A DNA stretch of 64,000 bases from RGIG7213 sp045540335 (lineage in GTDB: Bacteria > Bacillota > Clostridia > Oscillospirales > CAG-272): NCBI GenBank assembly GCA_045540335.1, contig JAZQHC010000049.1:19482-83481 (forward strand). The letters are read 5' to 3'. Below are positions 44,563 to 52,539 of the stretch, in pieces. The notes under the pieces are model-generated. The model was not told the origin of the DNA and searched no databases. It saw only the letters and a list, made by a program, of their open reading frames with translations. Both the position numbers and the translations under genes were made by a program. The stretch's first letter is position 1. The number at the start of each line of letters is the position of its first letter.

Positions 44563-44602
44563 TTTCCAAAAAACTCCTTAATATCATACTACCTTCGTTA
44601 AG

Positions 44603-44630
44603 TTTATCACGAAATAAGTCCTTTTGTCAA
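44603..44630 (-). promoter_or_regulatory. Probable sigma-A promoter of cca
   Basis: On the minus strand: perfect TTGACA (44630-44625), 16-nt spacer, GATAAA (44608-44603). Confidence 0.55.
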
Positions 44631-44752
44631 GTAAATATATTATTTTAACAAAATGCAGAGCAGAAAATTATTTTAGCATTAAAAATGAATAAAACACCAA
44701 ACAAAATATGATAATAAGTTCAGCGATCATATAAACAAGAGGGAGTGAAATC

Positions 44753-44965
44753 ATGAAAAAGGATTTGTCGGAATTGATGTGTGAATTAAAAAAGCCCGCA
44801 TTCACATTAGGAAACAGAGAAACGGGAAAATTCTGTACCGTATCTGCTTTAGGCGTAGGAATTATCATGTTTTTGATAGCTTTTCACGTTTGCGCTTGGA
44901 AATGCCATTCAATGTGCGCTTGCAAAAAGGGTAAAAAAGAGGCCCTTAACGGAAGTGAAAATTAA
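44753..44965 (+). CDS. Small Cys-rich single-pass membrane protein
   Basis: A 70-residue protein: polar N-terminus (1-27), one transmembrane helix (about 29-47), then a Cys-rich basic tail CAWKCHSMCACKKGKK (Cys47, 51, 55 and 57). The spacing of the cysteines could hold a metal or form disulfides. A strong GAGGGAG ribosome site and a perfect downstream terminator support that it is a real gene on its own transcript. I do not recognise a family. Confidence 0.75.
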   Translation: MKKDLSELMCELKKPAFTLGNRETGKFCTVSALGVGIIMFLIAFHVCAWKCHSMCACKKGKKEALNGSEN

Positions 44966-44998
44966 AAATACGGGTTGCATATGCAACCCGTATTTTTT
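44966..44998. terminator. Perfect palindromic bidirectional terminator
   Basis: AAATACGGGTTGCAT (44966-44980) pairs fully with ATGCAACCCGTATTT (44981-44995), then T-run to 44998. It lies between the small membrane protein and the convergent foldase gene and can serve both. Confidence 0.9.
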
Positions 44999-45008
44999 AT
45001 CCTGCAAA

Positions 45009-46628
45009 TTAAGAAATCTTAGAAAGTGCTTTGTCGTTTTGTTCAACGGCGTATTTTTCTTCAAGCGTTTTGTATTCCGCTTCGTAGCTTTCGCTTCTCA
45101 TGTCGCTGTCAACCTTTGCGTTCCATGATTGCAAGCCTTCACCTGCATAGCAGAATGCTGCGTAAATACCGTCTTCTTCAGATTCGAACACTTTTACGTC
45201 GCCAACCTTAATGCCTTCTGCAAACGCCCAATCATCAAATCCTTCTATGCCGATTTGAGCATCCACAACATCTTTATCGATGTTTTTAACCAATTCGCTT
45301 GCGCTAACGTATTCTTCTTCCTTGAAGGCTTCTTTTATTTTTGCGAAATCTTCAGGCTTTTTGTTTGCAGAAGCGCTGAATTCGTCTATCTTCGTCTGAA
45401 CTCTGCCTGCGATTTCCTGCATTACCTGTTCGGAAGTAAGTGTATCCGTATCTTCATAGTTATTCGCGTTAAGCGAGATCATATAGAAGTTTACAGTATT
45501 ATATTCGTTTTGCTTAGGTTCTGAAACGAGCTGATATATAGTATATGCGCCTGTACCTTCAACTATCTTGATTGCGCCTGCTTTAGGTTTTTCGTCGCCA
45601 TATACCCATTCACTGAACTCGTCATCCTCTGTGAAAGAAGCGTTTTCTTTGAAAACCTTATCCTTCATTTCTTCGATAAGCTCTTCTTCTGACTTTTCTT
45701 CTTCCTTCTCGGAAGATTCTGTAGAAGAACCGGTTTCTGCAGTTGTTTCTTTAGATTCTTCCTTATCGTCTTCCTTATCGGCCTTCTTCAAGGACTGTTC
45801 GTATTCGTAAGCGGCAGTAGCAAAATCCTTACCGCCTTCGATAGCAGCCTTCATTGCGTCGGCAGCTTCTTTAGCAACCTTCATCGCTGCTTCTTTTTCA
45901 GCGTCTGTTGCGTCGTCGCCGTAATCAGCACTTATAGTGAATGCGTTATGATCGAAGAATTTATATTTATTTTCGTTCTTTTCGAAGTAATCGTTATATT
46001 CTGTATCGCTGTATTCGAAAGATTCGGATATTTGTGCGGAATATTTAGAAGCAAGCTCTTGAAGCTCAAACAAATATTCGATATCAGATGCTTTTATACC
46101 CTTTGAACCGTACATCTGACCCAAGGAAACGCCCTGTTCCTTTGCATAGGACTTCATTTCTTTCACTTGATCTTTGATCTGCTGACGTTCTTCATCCGTA
46201 AGCTCAACATTATTTGCCTTTGCCGCTTCGCAAAGAACGAGACACTTCTTCAAAGAAGTTACTGCGTTATCTACGAAATAATCAAGCCAGGATTGCTGTG
46301 TACCCCAGTACATTTGTTGGCTGAGGGGCTTGGAGGTATCAAAGCCTGCAGAAGATGCATAGCCGTAAGAAGAATACGAGCTGTACGTTTGGTTATAGTT
46401 ATAGTAAACCATGTACGTTACGTGTGCATTGTTAAACTCGAAATTTTCGCTTTTTAACGCGGTATTCGTGTGCATGGACACATAATCGCCTATACCCGTG
46501 GGCTTGATAACCGCAACAAGCGCGCCCAATATAAGGATAACTACAATAGCGATAGACAGAATCTTATACCAAATATCGGTTTTAGAGCTGTCTGCGCCGT
46601 TAACTTTTCTGATTTTGTCATTTGCCAT
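45009..46628 (-). CDS. PrsA/SurA-like membrane-anchored foldase protein
   Basis: A 539-residue protein with one N-terminal membrane helix (about 21-42) and an exported part. A SurA-N-like helical domain (about 95-200: LKKCLVLCEAAKANNVEL, QGVSLGQMYGSKGI) is followed by a Ser/Glu/Lys-rich insert (about 275-320) and a divergent parvulin-like region. I cannot see intact PPIase residues, so chaperone action without isomerase activity is possible. The lipoprotein at 55098 is its shorter paralogue. Together they suggest a pair of foldases for secreted proteins. Confidence 0.78.
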   Translation of the reverse strand: MANDKIRKVNGADSSKTDIWYKILSIAIVVILILGALVAVIKPTGIGDYVSMHTNTALKSENFEFNNAHVTYMVYYNYNQTYSSYSSYGYASSAGFDTSKPLSQQMYWGTQQSWLDYFVDNAVTSLKKCLVLCEAAKANNVELTDEERQQIKDQVKEMKSYAKEQGVSLGQMYGSKGIKASDIEYLFELQELASKYSAQISESFEYSDTEYNDYFEKNENKYKFFDHNAFTISADYGDDATDAEKEAAMKVAKEAADAMKAAIEGGKDFATAAYEYEQSLKKADKEDDKEESKETTAETGSSTESSEKEEEKSEEELIEEMKDKVFKENASFTEDDEFSEWVYGDEKPKAGAIKIVEGTGAYTIYQLVSEPKQNEYNTVNFYMISLNANNYEDTDTLTSEQVMQEIAGRVQTKIDEFSASANKKPEDFAKIKEAFKEEEYVSASELVKNIDKDVVDAQIGIEGFDDWAFAEGIKVGDVKVFESEEDGIYAAFCYAGEGLQSWNAKVDSDMRSESYEAEYKTLEEKYAVEQNDKALSKIS

Positions 46629-46726
46629 AGTTTTGTTCCAACCTTTTACATAATAATCTGCTTTAGTATATCATGCCAAGCACATCAACTGAAAGATGTA
46701 ATAATTAATATTTTGTAAAAATATTG

Positions 46727-47905
46727 TTATTTCGTTTTTTTGGCAAGCGTTTGAACGCCGTTTTCGATAGCTTTTAGCAGTATATCGCATTGTTCCGCCG
46801 TGTTGTACTGCGATATGCTTATGCGGATCGTACTATCCGATTCGTCTGCGGTAAGGCCAAACGCCGTCATAGCACTTGATACGCCTTTGTGATGAGAAGA
46901 GCAAGCCGATCCGCTTGAAACGTATATGCCGTTTGAGGAAAGATGATGAAGCATCGTTTCACTCTTTATCCCCTTTACGGTTACGCTGATTATCGACGGA
47001 GAACGGTTTAAACGAGGTATATTTACTCTAACGCCGTTAATCTCGCCAAGGCCTTTCGTTATTTTATCGCGAAGAAAAACCATTTTTTCTATATTCTCCG
47101 CATACTTGTCCATTCCTGCCTTTACAGCAGCAGCAAGTGCGGATATATATATAACATTTTCCGTACCGGATCGCAGCCCGTTTTGCTGGCCGCCGCCGAA
47201 CACGTGCGGGCTGATAGCCTTTCTGCGAATAACGTCACCGCTGATATACAACGCCCCGATACCCTTCGGCGCGCCGATCTTGTGCCCCGAAACGGTTATA
47301 AGATCTGCCCCCGTTACCTTTGCGCCAACCTCTGTTTTAAGGAATCCTTGCGTTGCGTCTGTATGAAACAGCACGTCGGGATTTATTTTTTTGCACAGCG
47401 CGTTAAGGCGTTTTATGTCGTATATCGCACCGGTTTCATTGTTAACCGACATTATCGAAACCAAAAATGTATTGCCATCTACCGCGCAGGATAAGGCGTT
47501 TTCATCAACTATACCGTTCAACGTGGGAATCTTTTCCACCGTAAAGCCGCGTTTTTCAAGCTCTTGCGTGCAGGCAGATACTGACGGATGCTCGCTATCG
47601 GTGATAACGATTTTTTTTCCAATATTTGATTTTTTGGCATACGCCGTGCCAAATATAGCAAGGTTATTTGCTTCTGTTCCGCTTCCTGTAAAAACGATCT
47701 GTCCTTTGCCCTTGTCTTTCAGCACAGAAAGCATAGTTTCAGACGATTTTCTTACGATTCTTTCCGCTTCAAGCCCCAATGTATGCAAGGAAGAAGGGTT
47801 ACCGAAAGCATCAAACGCATCGGTAATAGCCGTCTTTGCCTCTTCGCAAAGGGGAGTAGTGGCGGAATTATCCATATAAATAATATTTTTTTTATTCAAC
47901 TGCAT
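46727..47905 (-). CDS. Cysteine desulfurase (NifS/IscS family)
   Basis: A 392-residue class V aminotransferase fold. YMDNSATTPL is the N-terminus, HTDATQGF and SGHKIGAPKGIGALY (PLP Lys) the cofactor site, and SSGSACSSHHKG (catalytic Cys) the sulfur-accepting loop. It mobilises sulfur from cysteine for Fe-S clusters or thiolation. No iscU or mnmA is adjacent. It overlaps the lipoprotein gene by 14 nt, at the end of the CotH module; the overlap may be incidental. Confidence 0.93.
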   Translation of the reverse strand: MQLNKKNIIYMDNSATTPLCEEAKTAITDAFDAFGNPSSLHTLGLEAERIVRKSSETMLSVLKDKGKGQIVFTGSGTEANNLAIFGTAYAKKSNIGKKIVITDSEHPSVSACTQELEKRGFTVEKIPTLNGIVDENALSCAVDGNTFLVSIMSVNNETGAIYDIKRLNALCKKINPDVLFHTDATQGFLKTEVGAKVTGADLITVSGHKIGAPKGIGALYISGDVIRRKAISPHVFGGGQQNGLRSGTENVIYISALAAAVKAGMDKYAENIEKMVFLRDKITKGLGEINGVRVNIPRLNRSPSIISVTVKGIKSETMLHHLSSNGIYVSSGSACSSHHKGVSSAMTAFGLTADESDSTIRISISQYNTAEQCDILLKAIENGVQTLAKKTK

Positions 47906-48440
47906 TTGTTTTTATCATAAAGTTATTGCAAACGGATATAAACGCTTCTTGATTATTTTCGTAATAATCACTTTGTGCCGTATAGGTAACTATATACGCA
48001 CTGCCCGACGATATGCAAATCACGGTGCAGTATTTATACATTACACCTGTTAATTCTGCAGTATAAACGTATTTTTTAGCATCTACGCCTGAAAGGGTCG
48101 TTTTTTCACCTTCGGTTATCAGAGTAAAGTTTTTAAAGCTTGTTTTAAAATCGTCAACGTAGGTTTTCCAATACTCTTCTGCGTTGGGGGCTTGCGTACT
48201 TACGCGCACCGCCGTGATATTTGACGGATCTATTTCCGAGGCGTACGCACACGGCGTACCGGATGCCGTATCTATTATCCAGCTATCGGGAACGTAGAAT
48301 TTAAAGTCTGCCGCTTTATCAGAGGCAAGCTTCATACCGGAGGGTGCGCTGAGATCAACTGTTCCCTTACCGTCTTGCGCGCAGGAACAGCATCCCAATA
48401 TAATAATAACCGTTAATAACGACAATAATAATCTTTTCAT
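47892..48440 (-). CDS. Lipoprotein, PsbP-like fold suspected
   Basis: A 182-residue lipoprotein. The signal peptide ends in LGCCSC, with Cys17 or Cys20 as the lipidated residue. The body (about 30-182) has FKFYVPDSWIID, KNFTLITEGEKTTLSGVDAKKYVYTAEL and YIVTYTAQSDYYENN, which resemble PsbP/MOG1-like beta-sheet proteins. No function is known. AAAGGA precedes the ATG at 48440. It follows CotH by 20 nt. Confidence 0.75.
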   Translation of the reverse strand: MKRLLLSLLTVIIILGCCSCAQDGKGTVDLSAPSGMKLASDKAADFKFYVPDSWIIDTASGTPCAYASEIDPSNITAVRVSTQAPNAEEYWKTYVDDFKTSFKNFTLITEGEKTTLSGVDAKKYVYTAELTGVMYKYCTVICISSGSAYIVTYTAQSDYYENNQEAFISVCNNFMIKTNAVE

Positions 48441-48460
48441 ACAAAGGTATCCTTTCTGAA

Positions 48461-49768
48461 TCATTGCGCGATCTGTGCTTTAAGCGCGTCAGATCTTCCT
48501 TTTATAAAGCCTAAAAGCGAATTTTCGCCGTTTTCATTGAACTCGTTTGTAAACATATCGTAACCGTAAAACGCTTCGGTATCTTTACTTACCGCATCGG
48601 ATATGATAGCTTTAATATCAGCACATTCTTTCGGCAAATCCTCAAGAAAATCCGAAAGCCTTTGCACGTATCCCATATATTCGGCATAATACGTATCGTT
48701 TGCAAGAATACTTGAAACAAGCGGCCTATCTGTTGGTAAAACGCCAAAATAAGGCGATTTTACATCTGAATTTATAAGCTCGGTTTTTATAGCGTAGCTT
48801 TCTTTTCTTTGCGAGGTATCAGTACCGAAGGCAAGGTTAAAATCCCATGGGATCATCGTTAATTTACCGTTTTGAGAATATAAATAGTAGTTTTGCGCTT
48901 TTTCGCCAAGATACGAATCCTCATTAGCTATTACTGCATTTACCGCTGCGTATTTCAAAACGCTTGAAATATCAAGATAGGTGGGAAGCTTTTCAATGTC
49001 GGATAGGGCATTTATCATTCTTTTAAGCTCGTTCATACCAACGTCATCACCGTTTTTAAGCTCAAACGTTGCGGTATCTGCAGTTAACATAGTGCTGTCG
49101 CGCCCTGCCTTATACAAATTACCGTCGCTGTTGCCATATACCCTTTCAAGAAAGCTGTCGTCAACTGCTTCTACGGCAAGATAAAGGCCGGAATAAACGC
49201 CGTTCACCGTAACGTTTGCAAATACTGCAAGCGGTGCGGGGGCACCAAGCTCTGCCAACGCCATGTACGTAAGATATTCCCTTATATAAGAGGGATCGTA
49301 CGCCATATTGTTAAGGCACAGCTCGTCAAGCCCGTTTAAGGTTGCGCCTTGCGTGAATTTTCCAAAATGTATTTTAAACGAATATCTATCGGTTTGCGTG
49401 GTGCTTACGTACGAAACGTTACCCCTTGTTCTGAAACCCGCATTTTCAACGCTTACGCCATCTACCGCAACGTCTGCATGGTAATACTCTTCCGTTTCGG
49501 GGGAAGAAAACATTGCAGTTTTGTCTGATTCAGCCATGGTAACTTCTACGTTTATTATTTTACCCGAATCAAACAGACCGCCGTATGCGCCTGTATAGAC
49601 GGTATTTCCGCCATCATCCGTCTGCGCTTGCGTTTCGGGCGGAAGAGTTGCGATACCCAACTGCTCGTTCACGTTTTCGCATGAAAATAAAGATGCCGCA
49701 CAAAGCACACAAAGCACTGTTGCCAGTGCTTTTTTTGAAATATTTGCAAATAAGTGTTTTTCAGCCAC
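48461..49768 (-). CDS. CotH-family protein kinase-like lipoprotein
   Basis: A 435-residue protein with a lipobox (ASLFSC, Cys30) and a CotH domain (about 75-430). FRTRGNVSYV, NNMAYDPSYIREYLTYMALAELG and MIPWDFNLAFG (with the metal Asp) are CotH motifs. B. subtilis CotH is an atypical kinase phosphorylating spore-coat proteins; extracellular relatives are widespread and untested. The lipobox implies activity outside the cell membrane, where ATP is scarce. The start is GTG with GGGGGAA upstream. Confidence 0.87.
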   Translation of the reverse strand: MAEKHLFANISKKALATVLCVLCAASLFSCENVNEQLGIATLPPETQAQTDDGGNTVYTGAYGGLFDSGKIINVEVTMAESDKTAMFSSPETEEYYHADVAVDGVSVENAGFRTRGNVSYVSTTQTDRYSFKIHFGKFTQGATLNGLDELCLNNMAYDPSYIREYLTYMALAELGAPAPLAVFANVTVNGVYSGLYLAVEAVDDSFLERVYGNSDGNLYKAGRDSTMLTADTATFELKNGDDVGMNELKRMINALSDIEKLPTYLDISSVLKYAAVNAVIANEDSYLGEKAQNYYLYSQNGKLTMIPWDFNLAFGTDTSQRKESYAIKTELINSDVKSPYFGVLPTDRPLVSSILANDTYYAEYMGYVQRLSDFLEDLPKECADIKAIISDAVSKDTEAFYGYDMFTNEFNENGENSLLGFIKGRSDALKAQIAQ

Positions 49769-49783
49769 GTTAATTCCCCCAAA

Positions 49784-50515
49784 TCAATTATTTTCGTCTG
49801 CCACGTACGTTACAACGATATTCAGATTGCCGTTTCTGCACCTGATCTTATCCATAAATTCTTTTGTCGTAACATTATTTTTAAGTTTAAGACGATAGAT
49901 CAATTCAAACATCGTACCGAAATCACTTGTTCGAACCTTAGCCAAACGCCAATACGCGGTGTCGCTTTCCATAATATCGTCAAGCAAGCCTTCGAAATTA
50001 AGATTTTCAGGGATAACTACCTTTAACTGCATTTCTCTTTTTCGCATCGAACCAAATCCCGTAGCTGATATCACTATCATCACGGCAATAAATATCAATG
50101 TAAAGATAAGCGCGTAGCCGATAAATCCTATACCGCAGCCAAGGCCGATAGCCAAAGACATAAATACGTACGAAATATCCTTAGGTGTTACGGGCAAGCT
50201 TCTGTATCTGATGATAGAAAACGCGCCCGCAAGCGTAAAAGCGCTTACAATACTGTTGCCAACCAACAAAACGATAGCCGCCACAACGACCGGCACCATG
50301 ATAAGCGATATGGCAAGCGAGGTATCGCCGCCGTCTTTTCTTTGCGTTTTGATATATACTGCACCAAGTAACAAACCAAGTAACAATGCAGACGCACTTA
50401 TCAGTAAGGCAGACAAAAGATTGATACCGCTTGAAGCTATCTGCGAATTTAATATACCGTCTATTAAAGCACTTACCGATTTTTCTGCCTCGGTTGCGGC
50501 ACTTGTTAAAAACAT
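49784..50515 (-). CDS. DUF4956 membrane protein
   Basis: A 243-residue protein with four helices (about 17-42, 60-85, 108-124 and 128-152) and a cytosolic C-terminal domain of about 90 residues. RYRSLPVTPKDISYVFMSLAIGLGCG is the DUF4956 signature. The family has no proven role, but is repeatedly next to VTC-type polyphosphate polymerases. AGAGGT precedes the ATG. Confidence 0.87.
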   Translation of the reverse strand: MFLTSAATEAEKSVSALIDGILNSQIASSGINLLSALLISASALLLGLLLGAVYIKTQRKDGGDTSLAISLIMVPVVVAAIVLLVGNSIVSAFTLAGAFSIIRYRSLPVTPKDISYVFMSLAIGLGCGIGFIGYALIFTLIFIAVMIVISATGFGSMRKREMQLKVVIPENLNFEGLLDDIMESDTAYWRLAKVRTSDFGTMFELIYRLKLKNNVTTKEFMDKIRCRNGNLNIVVTYVADENN

Positions 50516-50545
50516 AGTTTTACCTCTTTTAAATTATTCAATAAT

Positions 50546-51286
50546 TTACGCTTCATCTTCCGGTGAAATAAGATAGTCGTTTAATACTTGCTTTCTGTAT
50601 TCCCTGCCGTACTTTGAAAAGCTTGTCATATACACGCCCATTTCCGACAATTTTCGCGCCAGCCACAGAGGTATTGCACCCGGGATTTTAACCTCCATAA
50701 GCATCATTCCGTCAGGCAGAAGCTTTTCGCCCGTAACGGGCTTGGTGAGATCAAGATCATCCCGCCTTGTCAAAATATTAAAGTCAAATGTAAGGCGTAC
50801 TGCACCGTTATTTTTTTCAAAATATGCACGCCTGTCGTAGGAAATAAACACAACCGGGCGGCATGGGTTTATTTTTCGGAAATAGTCTATTTCATCAAGC
50901 ACTTGATTTTCCAAAAACTTTTCTTTAACCGGGCGTATCGAATTATATATGTAGTCGTTCGCTTGCTCTACCGTTAAGGCTACGCGGCGCTTCGTAACGA
51001 TCTTGCCGGTTTTCTTTTTAAGCTCTAAATACACGGTATCATTGGGCTTTGCCCTGTCGTAGCTTCGCAAACGAAGCTTTTCCTTGTGATACGGCTTTGA
51101 AACAGAGTGGCGTATAATATCATTGCTTGCAGTATCAAAATAAAGGTTGCATATACGATAAGATTTGCCTTCAAGACAATACTTATCAGCATCCATATGC
51201 TGTTCTATCAACGGCAAAAGCTCTTCATATTGGCTTTTGGTTATTAAAAACTTTTTTTCGTACCGTTTAAATACGCTTATTGCCAA
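50546..51286 (-). CDS. VTC-domain polyphosphate polymerase-like protein
   Basis: A 246-residue tunnel-fold protein. FKRYEKKFLI (7-16), YRICNLYFDT, KLRLRSY, YLELKKKTGKIVTKRR and LMEVKIPGAIPLW give the Lys/Arg/Glu-rich active tunnel of VTC4-type polymerases, which make polyphosphate from ATP. No SPX domain is present. The start is TTG at 51286, preceded by GGGGAGG at the right distance; in-frame starts further upstream (ATG 51328) lack a ribosome site. Confidence 0.85.
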   Translation of the reverse strand: MAISVFKRYEKKFLITKSQYEELLPLIEQHMDADKYCLEGKSYRICNLYFDTASNDIIRHSVSKPYHKEKLRLRSYDRAKPNDTVYLELKKKTGKIVTKRRVALTVEQANDYIYNSIRPVKEKFLENQVLDEIDYFRKINPCRPVVFISYDRRAYFEKNNGAVRLTFDFNILTRRDDLDLTKPVTGEKLLPDGMMLMEVKIPGAIPLWLARKLSEMGVYMTSFSKYGREYRKQVLNDYLISPEDEA

Positions 51287-51554
51287 GCCATGCGCCTCCC
51301 CTTTGGATGTATCACATACGTTTTTCATTATATCAATAAAAATTTTCGTTTGCAAGCAGATTTTATTGATACGGCGTGATTTATTTTTAATTTTACATTT
51401 TGTTTACATAATCATACCCTTTCAACGTAGGGCTTGCTGTATAATTCGAACTGTACATTACATTGTATTCAAATAATATCAACCATTTGTTTAAATCACG
51501 CGACAGTTTTTTGATAGTTTTGTGAAAAAATCTATGCTTTGAAAGGCTTGTTTT

Positions 51555-52490
51555 ATGAAATATTACCTTTCGATTGACGGCGGCGGAACAAAAATAGACG
51601 CCGTAATATTCGACGAAAATCTTAAAATACACTCACAATTAACGTACAACGGCGGCATTAACGCACGAACGCTTGCAAGCGAGGTTGTAGAAAATAATAT
51701 CGTCGGCTGTCTTAACATGGTTAAAGATGCAGCGCCCGATATTAAATTTGAAAAAATATACGGCTTTTTTATGCACAACCAAGAAATATTTGCACGCCAT
51801 GCTTCTGCCATAATCGGGTGCGGCAATGTTGAAGCCTTGCAAGAAGGTGTGCAAGGGCTTTTGTGCGGCGGATTATATCCCAACGGGGTACTTTTGCTTT
51901 GCGGCACCGGCAGCGATGCATTCGTTATAAAAGACGGCGCAACAGTTGATATAATCGGCGGTTGGGGTGCAGTTCTCGGTGATGAAGGCAGCGGATACAG
52001 CATAGGAAAGGCTGCGATGAACGCGGCTATTGCATATTACGAGCAACGCGCGCCTTACACCATGCTTTACGATGCCGTTATAAACAAATACCCTGCAGAA
52101 ACGTTCAGAAAAAGCGTTTACGGTATATATTCAAGTAAAGAACCCGTTCGTGCCGTTGCATCGTTTGCAAAGGATGCAGAAGAAGCCGCCGACAAGGGCG
52201 ACGGTATTGCAATATCCATTTTTGAAGATGCGGCAGCTGCACTTGCCGATATCGTTATAACCGCGTATAAAAAGCACGATTTACCGAAGGATTTCCCCCT
52301 TACCTTCACCGGCGGGCTTTTAAAACACGATATAAAAAGAGAAAATCCGTTAATATTCGGCAAGCTTCGGGCAATTCTTGAAAAGCACGGCATAACCAAC
52401 CTTTCTATTGACATTTTTCCGCCTGTTTTCGGGGGCGTTATCAGCCATGCATACAGCACATCACGCACGGAAAAAGACATACAAATATAA
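51555..52490 (+). CDS. BadF/BadG/BcrA/BcrD-type ATPase (N-acetylglucosamine-kinase-like)
   Basis: A 311-residue ASKHA-fold kinase. SIDGGGTKIDAVIFD (5-19), LLCGTGSDAFVIKDG, GGWGAVLGDEGSGYSIGKAAMN and FTGGLLKHD are the phosphate and adenosine sites of GlcNAc/glucosamine kinase-like proteins. It may phosphorylate a recycled cell-wall sugar, which would feed nagA at 2639, but that is inferred. AAAGG precedes the ATG. A strong terminator follows. Confidence 0.85.
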   Translation: MKYYLSIDGGGTKIDAVIFDENLKIHSQLTYNGGINARTLASEVVENNIVGCLNMVKDAAPDIKFEKIYGFFMHNQEIFARHASAIIGCGNVEALQEGVQGLLCGGLYPNGVLLLCGTGSDAFVIKDGATVDIIGGWGAVLGDEGSGYSIGKAAMNAAIAYYEQRAPYTMLYDAVINKYPAETFRKSVYGIYSSKEPVRAVASFAKDAEEAADKGDGIAISIFEDAAAALADIVITAYKKHDLPKDFPLTFTGGLLKHDIKRENPLIFGKLRAILEKHGITNLSIDIFPPVFGGVISHAYSTSRTEKDIQI

Positions 52491-52494
52491 ACGT

Positions 52495-52536
52495 AAAACG
52501 CTGTAAATCGCACGTGCGTAATTTACAGCGTTTTTT
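52495..52536. terminator. Bidirectional terminator between convergent genes
   Basis: AACGCTGTAAAT (52497-52508) pairs with ATTTACAGCGTT (52521-52532). Poly-A and poly-T flanks lie on both sides; the minus-strand gene ends at 52540. Confidence 0.88.
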
Positions 52537-52539
52537 GAT

